Positions 1 to 7,054 of a DNA stretch of 35,777 bases are shown here, one piece after another. Each line of letters opens with the position of its first letter. The stretch's first letter is position 1. The position numbers and the translations under genes are program-made. Source of the DNA: Streptomyces sp. A012304 (lineage in GTDB: Bacteria; Actinomycetota; Actinomycetes; Streptomycetales; Streptomycetaceae); NCBI RefSeq assembly GCF_026008495.1, contig NZ_BQUN01000006.1:1-35777 (forward strand), read 5' to 3'. The notes beneath the pieces were generated by a model that was not told where the DNA came from, did not search any database, and saw nothing but the letters and a program-made list of their open reading frames with translations.

Positions 1-877
1 GCGCCTCGACCGGCTCGGCCGCCGGCTCCTGGGCCTGCTCGGGCTGCTCGGTCACTGCGGGCTGCTGCGGCTCCTGGTCGATGGCGTCGCCGGCGGCGCC
101 GGCGGGCGTCCGCACGGCGTCGGTGACCTCGGCGGCCTCGGGCGCGCCGACGGGCGCGGAGGCGCGGCGCGTGGCACGACGGCGGGGCCGCGCGGCGGGC
201 GTGGCCTCGACGGTCTCAGCGGCCTCAGAAGCCTCGGCGGTCTCCTTCGCCTCGGTGACCGCGGTGGCCTCCTGGGCCACCGGCTCGGCGGCGGCAACCA
301 CGCTCTGCGCGATCTCGTCCCCGGCGGGCGCCCCGGCCGGCGCGGACACGCGGCGCGTGGCACGGCGGCGGGTCCGGCGCGGAGCGGCGTCCTCGCCGTC
401 CTCACCGGAGGTGACCGGCGGCACGGGCTCCGCGACCGGCTCGGGCGTCGGCTCGACGGCGGCCGCGGGGACGACGGTCTCGGCGACCTCGGCCCCCTCG
501 GGCGCTCCCGCGGGTGCGGACGCCCGGCGGGTCGCCCGACGACGCGGACGCGCGGCGGGTGCGGCCTCGGCGGCGGGAGCCTCTTCGGTCTTCTCCGCCT
601 CTGCGGTGACCTCGGCCTCAGCAGTCACAGGTGCCTCGGCGGTCTCGACGGTCTCCACCGTCTCGTCCGTCTTCTCCTCTTCGCTGTCCTCTGCCAGCTC
701 GGCGGACGCGACGGCCGGTATGGCCGGCGCGGTGATCTCGGCCGGGGCGTCGGAGGCGGCCGGCGGACCGGCGGGGCGGGACGCGGCACGGCGCCGGCGA
801 CGCGGCGGCAGGGTGTCGCTGGGGGTGTTCGATTCGGAGTCCGTCACGGACTCTGTGGATTCGGTCGGCTCGAGCAT
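1..877 (-). CDS. rne: Ribonuclease E/G family, N-terminal part (partial)
   Basis: Partial: 292 codons from an ATG at 877 run off the left edge with no stop. The start MLEPTESTES, followed by LPPRRRRRAASRPAGPP, is how I recall Streptomyces RNase E/G proteins beginning; the catalytic core would lie outside the window. RNase E/G cleaves single-stranded RNA in rRNA and tRNA maturation and mRNA decay, and in Streptomyces the low-complexity arms flank a central catalytic domain. What is visible is acidic Ala/Glu/Pro/Val sequence interrupted by Arg-rich blocks. The core RRRATRR recurs at residues 112-118, 170-176 and 232-238, each followed by (A/V)SAP(A/V)GAP, making a repeat of about 60 residues. 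An earlier Arg block lies at residues 26-30. The alternation of basic and acidic stretches suits RNA or degradosome-partner binding (inference). No strong Shine-Dalgarno is seen at this start. The assignment rests on the N-terminus and on the TIGR03936 neighbour, since no catalytic residue is in view. Confidence 0.82.
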   Translation of the reverse strand, partial: MLEPTESTESVTDSESNTPSDTLPPRRRRRAASRPAGPPAASDAPAEITAPAIPAVASAELAEDSEEEKTDETVETVETAEAPVTAEAEVTAEAEKTEEAPAAEAAPAARPRRRATRRASAPAGAPEGAEVAETVVPAAAVEPTPEPVAEPVPPVTSGEDGEDAAPRRTRRRATRRVSAPAGAPAGDEIAQSVVAAAEPVAQEATAVTEAKETAEASEAAETVEATPAARPRRRATRRASAPVGAPEAAEVTDAVRTPAGAAGDAIDQEPQQPAVTEQPEQAQEPAAEPVEA

Positions 878-925
878 GCGGGTGTGTCTCCCGTCAGGCT
901 CCCGGGCGCCGCACCTGGTCCGGCG

Positions 926-953
926 TCGATCACCGTGGATCGATCACCGTTGA
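926..953. repeat. 14-bp tandem direct repeat upstream of rne
   Basis: Two adjacent 14-bp units, TCGATCACCGTGGA and TCGATCACCGTTGA, lie 49 to 76 bases upstream of the rne start, within its likely leader or promoter. They differ at one position. The function is unknown; a tandem operator or a leader element is possible. Confidence 0.6.
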
Positions 954-1037
954 CGTCCGCGGCTCGCGCTGTGCGCGGTGCCGCCGTCCGGGGCGCGGCC
1001 GCCGCACGGGAGCTCTCTGTGTCCTGTCTCGCCGGTT

Positions 1038-1059
1038 CCGTACGCCATGTTGCGTACGG
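1038..1059. repeat. Inverted repeat between TIGR03936 gene and rne
   Basis: CCGTACGC, a 6-base loop, then GCGTACGG form a perfect 8-bp stem in the 277-base gap between rne and the upstream TIGR03936 gene. It is about 95 bases after that gene's stop and 160 bases before rne. It could be a weak terminator or an operator for the rne promoter; no T-run follows on either strand. Nothing else recognisable was found in this gap apart from the 14-bp repeat at 926. Confidence 0.5.
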
Positions 1060-1154
1060 CCTGGCGAAAGTCTTGTGGTCGGTGCGCTGCCCGACCCAGG
1101 TGGCTCCCGAGTACGAGGGCGGCGCTACGACGTCCGTCCTACGGGGGACCGTCC

Positions 1155-1958
1155 TTACGCCGGCGCCTTCGCGGCGGCAGCGGGAGCGGCCACTCGGGCC
1201 TCCGCCGCCTCGCGGTCGGGCGCGAGCGGGTCGGTCACCTCGCCGGTCTCTTCATCGAACAGCCCCTGCGCCAGCCTGGTCACCGCTGCGGGGACCGGCG
1301 GCGCCAGGTCGGCCACGGCGCGGAGACCGGACAGGACGTCGTCGGGTCGTACGGCAGGCGTCACGTGCCGAACAACCAGCCGCAGTATCGCACAGGGCTG
1401 GTCGCCAGGCCTATCAGCCGGCGAGGGGTGCGTTTCCAGCCGTACCACGGCGGGGCGGGCGTCGAAGGTACGGACGCCGTTCTTCGTCATGCGCTGGACC
1501 TCGACGGTGTCGGCCGTGGTGAAGGCGGCCACCGCGCGGTCGGCGTCCGCGGGGTCCACGCCGTCCAGGCGCAGCTCCCACACGGATGCCGTGAGCCGGT
1601 CGGCCAGGCCCGAGGTGCGGGCCTCGACCGCCTCGATCACGTCGAGCCCGGCGGGCAGCGACTCGTCGAGGAGCTCACGCAGCATGTCCGGGTCACGCGG
1701 CTCGGTGAGCGCGATCTCCAGGTACTCCGCCTCGCTGCCCGTGCCGGTGGGTGCGGCATTGGCGTACGACACCTTCGGGTGCGGCGTGAACCCCGCCGAG
1801 TACGCCATCGGCACCTCGGCACGGCGCAGCGCACGCTCGAAGGCGCGCTGGAAGTCACGGTGACTGGTGAACCGGAGGCGGCCGCGCTTGGTGTAACGCA
1901 GTCGGATGCGCTGCACCGCGGGTGCGGGCGGCGGGCCTTCGGGCTGTCGCTTGCCCAG
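1155..1958 (-). CDS. TIGR03936 (DUF2344) radical-SAM-associated protein
   Basis: A 267-residue protein matching the TIGR03936/DUF2344 family by its opening RIRLRYTKRGRLRFTSHRDF and the following ERALRRAEVPMAYSAGFTPHPKVSYA. The family accompanies, or is fused to, TIGR03960 radical SAM proteins; its biochemical role is not established. No Cys cluster is present, so it is not itself a radical SAM enzyme. The start is a choice. A strong AAGGAG (1967-1972) sits 8 bases before a CTG at 1958, giving (M)GKRQPEGPPPAPAVQRIRLRY. The next in-frame start, a GTG at 1916, has no Shine-Dalgarno and begins right at the conserved domain. An in-frame ATG at 2057 lies inside the hairpin region and has no ribosome site. 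It is transcribed toward rne with a 277-base gap. The expected TIGR03960 partner lies about 5 kb away at 7055-8983. Confidence 0.88.
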   Translation of the reverse strand: MGKRQPEGPPPAPAVQRIRLRYTKRGRLRFTSHRDFQRAFERALRRAEVPMAYSAGFTPHPKVSYANAAPTGTGSEAEYLEIALTEPRDPDMLRELLDESLPAGLDVIEAVEARTSGLADRLTASVWELRLDGVDPADADRAVAAFTTADTVEVQRMTKNGVRTFDARPAVVRLETHPSPADRPGDQPCAILRLVVRHVTPAVRPDDVLSGLRAVADLAPPVPAAVTRLAQGLFDEETGEVTDPLAPDREAAEARVAAPAAAAKAPA

Positions 1959-1966
1959 TGGAACTT

Positions 1967-1972
1967 CTCCTT
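1967..1972 (-). promoter_or_regulatory. Shine-Dalgarno supporting a CTG start
   Basis: AAGGAG on the minus strand, 8 bases before CTG at 1958-1956. It is the only strong ribosome site near the 5' end of the TIGR03936 gene, and decides its start. Confidence 0.55.
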
Positions 1973-1989
1973 GACTACGGCGGTCGATC

Positions 1990-2078
1990 AGGCGCTTCCC
2001 CGCCGGAGCGGGGTGCACTCCGGTCGACGCCTGTCGGCGTCGAGCAGTCCGGATCATCCCCGCGTCGGCGGGGACATT
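1990..2078 (-). repeat. Twin type I-E CRISPR-like palindromes, 60 bp apart
   Basis: Two 29-base units at 2050-2078 and 1990-2018 (minus strand) each carry CCCCGC, 4 bases, then GCGGGG at the same internal offset, with 31 bases between units. The first ends in the I-E-like tail ATGATCCG but has a divergent 5' end. The second starts with the I-E-like GTGC but has a divergent tail. The 31 bases between hold their own 8-bp hairpin (TCGACGCC, loop TGTC, GGCGTCGA, 2024-2043), which is odd for a spacer. The first unit overlaps the stop of the membrane-protein gene. It is either a decayed two-repeat array or a run of three terminator-type hairpins; no cas gene is in the window. Confidence 0.45.
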
Positions 2079-3133
2079 TCGCGCCTGGTCCTTTGCTCCA
2101 GGGTACGCGCCTTCTTCAGCGCTGGTTCCCCGCGGGCCACGGCCTCACGCCCCCGCGGCTCCCCGAAGAGCATCCGGCGGACGTCGGCGCGGGCCTGCCG
2201 TACGGACTCCCGGGCGGCGGTGAGGGCCTGGCGGGTGGTGCGGCCCACGGCGCGGGCGGCCGCGGCGACGGGGCGCAGGACGGCGTCGCGCACGGCGTGC
2301 CCGACCGGGGTCAGCACGCTGCGGTACACCCAGCGCACCGGCTCCACGAAGGTCCACCGCAAGAGGGTCGCGAGGAACCGTCCGACGGCGAGGGAGATCC
2401 GTCCGGCGACACGCCAGGCGTGTCCCAGGGCGTCCCACACCTCCCGTCCGACGAGCGCGAGGACGCGGCCGACGGGGGCGAGGATCCAGCGCCACAGCGC
2501 GAGCGCCGGCAGCACGATCAGGATCCGGGCGACCCAGTACAGGACCCAGCCGACTCCGGTGACGAGGAGCGCGAGGAGCCGCCCGAGCCCACGCGCGCAC
2601 CAGGCGATCGCGCGTCCGACGGGCGCGAGGATCCAGTCGTACAACCATCGGGCGGGGATCACGACGAGGTGGCGCGCCAGCCAGGCGGCGGCGGTGGCGA
2701 TCCCGACGCCGACGGGGACCAGCACGCGCGCGTACACCCAGGCGAGGATCGCGCCGATGCCGCGCGCCAGCCGGACGAGGGCGTGGCCGGCCGGGGTGAG
2801 GACATGGCGGTGGCACCACACCAGCGGAACCACGACGAGGGTCCTGCCGAGCCAGGCGAGCGCCCGGCCGACGGGGACGACGACGTACCGCCACAGGGCG
2901 GTGAGGGGCTGGACGACCAGGACCTTGCCCAGCCACAGCAGGGCCCGCCCGCAGGGCCGCAGGACGGTGTCCCGGAGGAACCGCCCGGCGACGACGAGCG
3001 CGTCCCACGCCATCCGCACGGGCACGACCAGCACGAGCGCGACGATCCGCACGGGCAGCCGGATCGCGACGACGAGACAGCCCTCCGGATGCTGCTGCGC
3101 GGGCTGTCGGGAGGGGGGCTTGTCGAGGTCCAT
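2054..3133 (-). CDS. Repeat-built multi-pass membrane protein, function unknown
   Basis: I do not recognise a named family. From the ATG at 3133 (MDLDKPPSRQ) the protein is 359 residues: a short polar N-terminus, then a long hydrophobic region rich in Trp, Val, Leu and Arg (about 20-295), then a basic tail. The hydrophobic part is made of repeats centred on a P-x-G-R-A motif with prolines at about 60, 87, 114, 140, 171, 220, 276 and 288. The first four are 26-27 residues apart, consistent with a period of one membrane segment plus a short Arg-bearing turn. Variants include LRPCGRA, VVPVGRA, LAPVGRA and LTPVGHA. A GTG at 3139 and an ATG at 3220 are alternative in-frame starts; none has a good Shine-Dalgarno. 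The stop lies inside the CRISPR-like palindrome. It is divergent from the collagen-like gene, the 3134-3362 gap serving both. Confidence 0.75.
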   Translation of the reverse strand: MDLDKPPSRQPAQQHPEGCLVVAIRLPVRIVALVLVVPVRMAWDALVVAGRFLRDTVLRPCGRALLWLGKVLVVQPLTALWRYVVVPVGRALAWLGRTLVVVPLVWCHRHVLTPAGHALVRLARGIGAILAWVYARVLVPVGVGIATAAAWLARHLVVIPARWLYDWILAPVGRAIAWCARGLGRLLALLVTGVGWVLYWVARILIVLPALALWRWILAPVGRVLALVGREVWDALGHAWRVAGRISLAVGRFLATLLRWTFVEPVRWVYRSVLTPVGHAVRDAVLRPVAAAARAVGRTTRQALTAARESVRQARADVRRMLFGEPRGREAVARGEPALKKARTLEQRTRREMSPPTRG

Positions 3134-3362
3134 GTCCACGTAGACGCCGCAGCCGCCTGCGCGGATCCCCCACCGCCCTTTTTCCGTCCGCCGAGAAGAT
3201 GACCCATCCGTACGCACCATTTAATCCGATATGTCGACAAAAGGGCTTGTTCATACCGTTTCGACTGGTCGGACCCGGGTAACGGAGTCAGGCTCGCTCT
3301 CAGGTTCGGGGGTCGCCCGAACCGTCGAACCACCGAACCATCGAGACAGGAGCACGCACGTG

Positions 3363-4100
3363 ATGAGTCCTGACCGCAGGACCACTTCGGCGCTCGGGCC
3401 GCTGGCCCGGGACCGGTTCAAGAAGGCCGGGATGCTGGCCTCGCTCGCGCTGGTCCTGGCGGCCGGCGTGGTCAGCCCGGCCACCGCGGCGGCGAAGAAC
3501 GTGACCGCCCGGCCGACGGAGAAGACGGAGGCGCTCGTCCAGGCGGGCAACGAGTGCAACACCGGCCACCACAATCCCCACGGTCCCAATGGCCATGACT
3601 GGGACGAGTGCAGGGGCGCGACCGGAGCCACCGGAGCCACCGGAGGGACGGGCGCCACCGGCGGAACCGGCGCGACCGGAGGCACTGGCGCCACCGGAGG
3701 GACCGGCCCGGCAGGCCCCTGCATCGACATCGACGCCACTCAGGACAGCGACGATTTCGAGCTGCGGGCCGTGCTGGACGGCGAGGACACCTACGCGGGC
3801 ATCCGGGACCTCACCGGAGCCACTCCGGGGCCCTACCGGTGGACCGACCTCAGCACCCACCGCGACTACCCGGAGGACGCCTGTGCCGTCTCCATCGCCC
3901 AGCACAGCCTGGGCGGGACGGTGGAAGGGGACGTCAGGATCAACGTGGTGACCACCGAGGGCGTGATCTGGGAGACCAGTTGCCAGGTGGTCACCAGCGA
4001 CCGGACCCTGAACTGCAACGACGCCCAGGGCGTCCCCAACCCCTGGGTGCGCGTGACCCTTCAGCCGACCCCGGGAACCATCAACGGCGGCAACCCGTAG
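3363..4100 (+). CDS. Secreted collagen-like protein with Gly-X-Thr repeats
   Basis: A 245-residue exported protein. A signal peptide is clear: basic N-region (RDRFKK), hydrophobic core MLASLALVLAAGVV (about 24-37) and a likely cleavage after ATAAA (about residue 44). The mature part begins with a polar, His/Asn-rich segment containing two Cys (65, 83). A collagen-type tract of ten Gly-X-Thr triplets (X is Ala or Gly) follows at 85-114, then GPAGPC. The C-terminal domain of about 125 residues is acidic with three more Cys, so disulphides are likely. Gly-X-Thr tracts in bacterial collagen-like proteins such as Bacillus BclA carry O-glycans on Thr. The two glycosyltransferase genes next door make that an attractive inference here. 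AGGAG at 3348-3352 suits either a GTG at 3360 or the ATG at 3363. A strong terminator follows. The C-terminal domain is not recognised. Confidence 0.85.
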   Translation: MSPDRRTTSALGPLARDRFKKAGMLASLALVLAAGVVSPATAAAKNVTARPTEKTEALVQAGNECNTGHHNPHGPNGHDWDECRGATGATGATGGTGATGGTGATGGTGATGGTGPAGPCIDIDATQDSDDFELRAVLDGEDTYAGIRDLTGATPGPYRWTDLSTHRDYPEDACAVSIAQHSLGGTVEGDVRINVVTTEGVIWETSCQVVTSDRTLNCNDAQGVPNPWVRVTLQPTPGTINGGNP

Positions 4101-4112
4101 ACCGGTTCCGCG

Positions 4113-4154
4113 CGCGGGGGTGTCCGCCGGGCCGACGCACCGGACACCCCCGCG
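4113..4154. terminator. Bidirectional terminator between collagen-like and GT39 genes
   Basis: A perfect 14-bp stem (4113-4126 with 4141-4154) with a 14-base loop lies between convergent genes, 12 bases after the collagen-like stop and 35 bases beyond the glycosyltransferase stop. It lacks a T-run, as is usual in Streptomyces. Confidence 0.85.
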
Positions 4155-4189
4155 GTACGTCGGCCGCTCGCTCTTCCCCTCAGCTGTCC

Positions 4190-5701
4190 TCAGCTCTCCT
4201 TGCGCACCAGCAGGCTCACGGTCATCCCCGTCACCGGTTCGCTCACCGACAGCTCGTACCGGCTCCGCAGGGCGTTCGCCTGCTCCTGGTCGATGGCGTC
4301 GAACGGGGACTCGGGGCCCTGGGTCAGCAGCCAGACGCGCCGCTCGTCCCCGAGGCACAGGATCGGCACGGGGCACTGGACCACGTAGAGGTCGTCGATC
4401 GCGTCGGGCGCCTTCTTCAGGAACACATCACGCATGGTCAGCTCGCGGGGCAGGTAGTAGCGGACGCCGCCGTCCAGCTTCCAGGAGTTCTCGCGGTCGT
4501 AGACGACGGCGTCACCCGGCCGGTGGCGTTCCTCGATCACCGCGGCCGCGGCCGCGTAGTCGAGGGGCACGGGCGCGTTGTGCTCGAACGGCTGCCGCAT
4601 CTGCCGCTGGTCGGGCAGCGTGAGGACGGCCAGCGCCACGACGACGACCGCGGCGCCCTTCGGGGAACGAGTGGCCGCGGCGAGCCCGGCGCCCGCCAGG
4701 AGCGCCCAGGCCGGGAGGGTGAACAGGACGTAGACGTGGCGGAAGTAGGAGACCTCGCCGTGCGAGGCGAGCCAGACGAGGACGGGCGGCAGCAGGGCCC
4801 AGGCGCCGCACAGCACCAGGCCGGCCCTGCGGGGCGAACGCGCCAGCAGGGCGAGGGCGATCAGCGCTCCGGCGCACAGCACGGAGGCGAAGGCGTCCCG
4901 GGTGAGGGTGAACAGCGCCCAGGCGTCGGGTTCGGGGACCCAGTACAGCTGGCGTCCGGCCTGGGAGCGGCCGAGAAGGAGGACCGGAGCGACGCACCCG
5001 GCGACGGCGAGGAGCGCGAGGACGGACTTCCACGCCAGGGAGCGGTCGCGTCGCGCGGCGGCCGCGAGCAGACAGACATGGGCGAGGACGACGGACAGCG
5101 CGATCAGATGGAGAAGTCCGACGACCGTCAGGGCGAGCGTGTAGCCCGCCCAGCGCCAGGGACCGCGGGGGTGGTCCAGCACCCGCAGCAACAGCAGCGT
5201 CGCGAGGGCGACGGCGCACACCACAAGGGCGTAACCACGGGCCTCCTGGCCATAGCGGCTCACCGCCGGCACGAGAGCGAAGAGAATTCCGGCGAGAATT
5301 CCGGCACGGTATCCGAAGAGTCGGTCCCCGACGAGAGCGACGACGGACGCAGCGGCGGCCATGGCCAATACGGTAGGGAGCCGCAGGGAAACGACGGAAT
5401 CACCGAAGAGTTCCACCCACAGGTGCATCAGCAGGTAATAGGCGCCGTGGACGGCGTCGACGTTGTCGAGCGTGGCGAAGATGCGGCCGGTGTCCCGGTT
5501 GACCATGTCCCAGGTGACCAGTTCGTCGCGGCCGAGCAGGGAATCGGTCAGTCCGTAGCCGGTCAGGCCGAAGGTGAGGGCGAACGGCCAGAGCCACAGC
5601 GCCACCCGGCGGCCGGTGAACTCGGCCGCCCGGGAACCACGGTTTTCCTCGGGCGGAGAAGGCGGAGAGGGCGGAGAGGGAACCGGCGTGGCGATTGCCA
5701 T
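4190..5701 (-). CDS. GT39/PMT-type membrane glycosyltransferase
   Basis: A 503-residue polytopic membrane protein of the GT-C fold, resembling the PMT_2/ArnT-like (GT39) group that transfers sugars from polyprenyl-phosphate donors to proteins or lipids outside the membrane. After a proline-rich cytoplasmic start, the first hydrophobic segment is followed by GRDEL (Asp59-Glu60), the position of the catalytic acidic pair in this fold. Next come VHGAYYLL (about 84-91) and RYGQEARGY (149-157), both characteristic of PMT_2 proteins. About ten further hydrophobic segments lead to a soluble C-terminal domain (about 380-503). The ATG at 5701 is chosen because GGGAG lies 6 bases upstream; in-frame sequence upstream is promoter DNA. 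It is convergent with the collagen-like gene and divergent from a GT2 gene. Substrate and sugar are unknown; modification of the neighbouring Thr-rich secreted protein is an inference from context. Confidence 0.86.
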   Translation of the reverse strand: MAIATPVPSPPSPPSPPEENRGSRAAEFTGRRVALWLWPFALTFGLTGYGLTDSLLGRDELVTWDMVNRDTGRIFATLDNVDAVHGAYYLLMHLWVELFGDSVVSLRLPTVLAMAAAASVVALVGDRLFGYRAGILAGILFALVPAVSRYGQEARGYALVVCAVALATLLLLRVLDHPRGPWRWAGYTLALTVVGLLHLIALSVVLAHVCLLAAAARRDRSLAWKSVLALLAVAGCVAPVLLLGRSQAGRQLYWVPEPDAWALFTLTRDAFASVLCAGALIALALLARSPRRAGLVLCGAWALLPPVLVWLASHGEVSYFRHVYVLFTLPAWALLAGAGLAAATRSPKGAAVVVVALAVLTLPDQRQMRQPFEHNAPVPLDYAAAAAVIEERHRPGDAVVYDRENSWKLDGGVRYYLPRELTMRDVFLKKAPDAIDDLYVVQCPVPILCLGDERRVWLLTQGPESPFDAIDQEQANALRSRYELSVSEPVTGMTVSLLVRKES

Positions 5702-5737
5702 GAAAAACTCCCGTGCCCGACAGCAGGAACGTGCCCA

Positions 5738-5743
5738 CTTATA
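5738..5743 (-). promoter_or_regulatory. Putative -10 (TATAAG) of the GT39 gene
   Basis: TATAAG on the minus strand would start transcription near 5731, about 30 bases before the ATG at 5701. No convincing -35 hexamer is present, so confidence is low. Confidence 0.35.
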
Positions 5744-5774
5744 CACCAGTGGCGGTCCTTGCACGGGAATTGAC

Positions 5775-5826
5775 GACTCACTAGAGTCACCGACCGATCT
5801 GACCAATGCTTTTCATCACAGAAAAG
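5775..5826. promoter_or_regulatory. Palindrome and hairpin in the GT39/GT2 divergent promoter
   Basis: The gap between the divergent glycosyltransferases contains GACTC-ACTA-GAGTC (5775-5788) and an A/T-rich hairpin CTTTTC-ATCACA-GAAAAG (5809-5826). The hairpin ends 8 bases before the GT2 start, where a ribosome site should be. A TTGACG hexamer lies at 5770-5775 without a good -10 partner. It may be an operator plus a leader hairpin; no regulator can be named. Confidence 0.4.
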
Positions 5827-5834
5827 AAAAAGTC

Positions 5835-6962
5835 ATGAAAACGGTCTGCCTGAATATGATCGTCAAGGACGAGGCGCATGTGATCCGGCGCTGCCTCGAA
5901 TCCGTACGCCCCCTCATCGACACCTGGGTGATCCTTGACACGGGCTCGACCGACGGCACCCAGGACGTCATCCGCGAGACGTTCGCCGACCTGCCCGGCA
6001 CGCTGCACGAGAGCCCGTGGAAGGGCTTCGACCTGAGCCGTACCGAGGCGATCGAACACGCCCGGGACCGCGCGGACTATCTCCTCTTCATCGACGCCGA
6101 CGACGTGCTGGAGACCGCCCCCGGCTTCACCATGCCCGAACTCACCCACGACTGCTACGACTTCGAGGTGCGCCACGGCCCCGTCGTCCACTGGCGCCCG
6201 ACGATGGTGTCGACCCGCCTCCCCTGGCGGTACGTCGGTGTCCTGCACGAATACCTGGAGTGCGACACGCGCTTCAGCCGGGCCACCCTGGAGGGCGTGC
6301 GCATGGTCATCGTGGGCGGCGGCGGACGCCTCCAGGGCGACCAGCGGCAGAAGTACCTCCGCGACGCCGCGGTCCTCAAGGACGGACTCGCCAAGGAGCC
6401 GGACAACGCCCGGTACGTCTTCTACCTCGCCCAGAGCTGGCGCGACGCCGGCGAACCCGCCAAGGCGCTCGCCGCGTACGACCGACGCGCCGGCATGGGC
6501 GGATTCGCCGAGGAGGTCTTCTGCGCCCGGCTCTACGCGGCCCGGCTCGCCGTGCAGCTCAGACGCCGCACACCGGAGGTCACGGCCCGTTTCCTGGAGG
6601 CTCACGAGTGCCGGCCCACCCGGGCCGAACCCCTCGGTGAGCTGGCCCATCTGTACCGGGTGAACGGGGAGCGCTGGCCGCTCGCGTACCTCTTCGCGCG
6701 GCGCGCGGCCGAGCTCCCGCCACCGCCGGACATCCTGTTCCTGGAGCACGGCTGGTACGACTGGCGGGCCGTGGACGAGCTGGCGGTGGCGGCGTACTGG
6801 ATGGGCGAGTACCGCGAGTCGCTGGAGTGCTGCGAGAAGCTGCTGGACGGCGGCAGACTCCCCGCCGACCAGCGGGAACGAGTCCTGGCGAACCGGGACT
6901 TCGCCCTGGCCAAACTGCGCGTGAACAGCGGCGCGGGCACCCCGTCACTCGTCGGCGGCTGA
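5835..6962 (+). CDS. GT2 family glycosyltransferase with TPR-like C-terminus
   Basis: A 375-residue cytoplasmic protein with no membrane segment. The N-terminal domain (1-about 200) is a GT-A glycosyltransferase family 2 fold: CLNMIVKDEAHVIRRCLESV (5-24) and ILDTGSTDGTQDVI (33-46) for nucleotide-sugar binding, and FIDADD (85-90) holding the metal-binding DxD. The remainder (about 200-375) has helical TPR-like repeats (for example RYVFYLAQSWRDAGEPAKAL), as in many GT2 enzymes of the TPR-tailed group. GT2 enzymes transfer a sugar from a nucleotide or polyprenol-phosphate donor; the acceptor here is unknown. The ATG at 5835 starts the conserved domain. Its ribosome site is poor (A-rich, no GGAGG) and is preceded by a small hairpin. 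Divergent from the GT39 gene, it may supply a lipid-linked sugar or extend a glycan (inference). Confidence 0.85.
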   Translation: MKTVCLNMIVKDEAHVIRRCLESVRPLIDTWVILDTGSTDGTQDVIRETFADLPGTLHESPWKGFDLSRTEAIEHARDRADYLLFIDADDVLETAPGFTMPELTHDCYDFEVRHGPVVHWRPTMVSTRLPWRYVGVLHEYLECDTRFSRATLEGVRMVIVGGGGRLQGDQRQKYLRDAAVLKDGLAKEPDNARYVFYLAQSWRDAGEPAKALAAYDRRAGMGGFAEEVFCARLYAARLAVQLRRRTPEVTARFLEAHECRPTRAEPLGELAHLYRVNGERWPLAYLFARRAAELPPPPDILFLEHGWYDWRAVDELAVAAYWMGEYRESLECCEKLLDGGRLPADQRERVLANRDFALAKLRVNSGAGTPSLVGG

Positions 6963-7017
6963 CCCGCCCGCGCCGGCCGGCGACAGTCCGGTGCGCACAG
7001 CCCCGGCACGCGGGGCG

Positions 7018-7048
7018 GGCCCTGTGCGCGCGAACCACGCACAGGGCC
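7018..7048. terminator. Terminator between GT2 and radical SAM genes
   Basis: A perfect 11-bp stem GGCCCTGTGCG / CGCACAGGGCC with a 9-base loop sits between convergent genes, 6 bases beyond the radical SAM stop. It can serve both. Confidence 0.8.
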
Positions 7049-7054
7049 GCTCGG

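Noticed and set aside
81..953. Plus-strand frame rich in Ala, Ser and Val opposite rne
   Set aside because: The minus strand reads the known RNase E/G N-terminus without interruption; the Arg repeats also appear in this frame only because Arg codons are GC-rich on both strands.
978..3143. Long plus-strand open frame across the TIGR03936 and repeat membrane genes
   Set aside because: The product is Arg/Ser/Thr-rich noise spanning two minus-strand genes and their hairpin gap; it has no start signal or domain.
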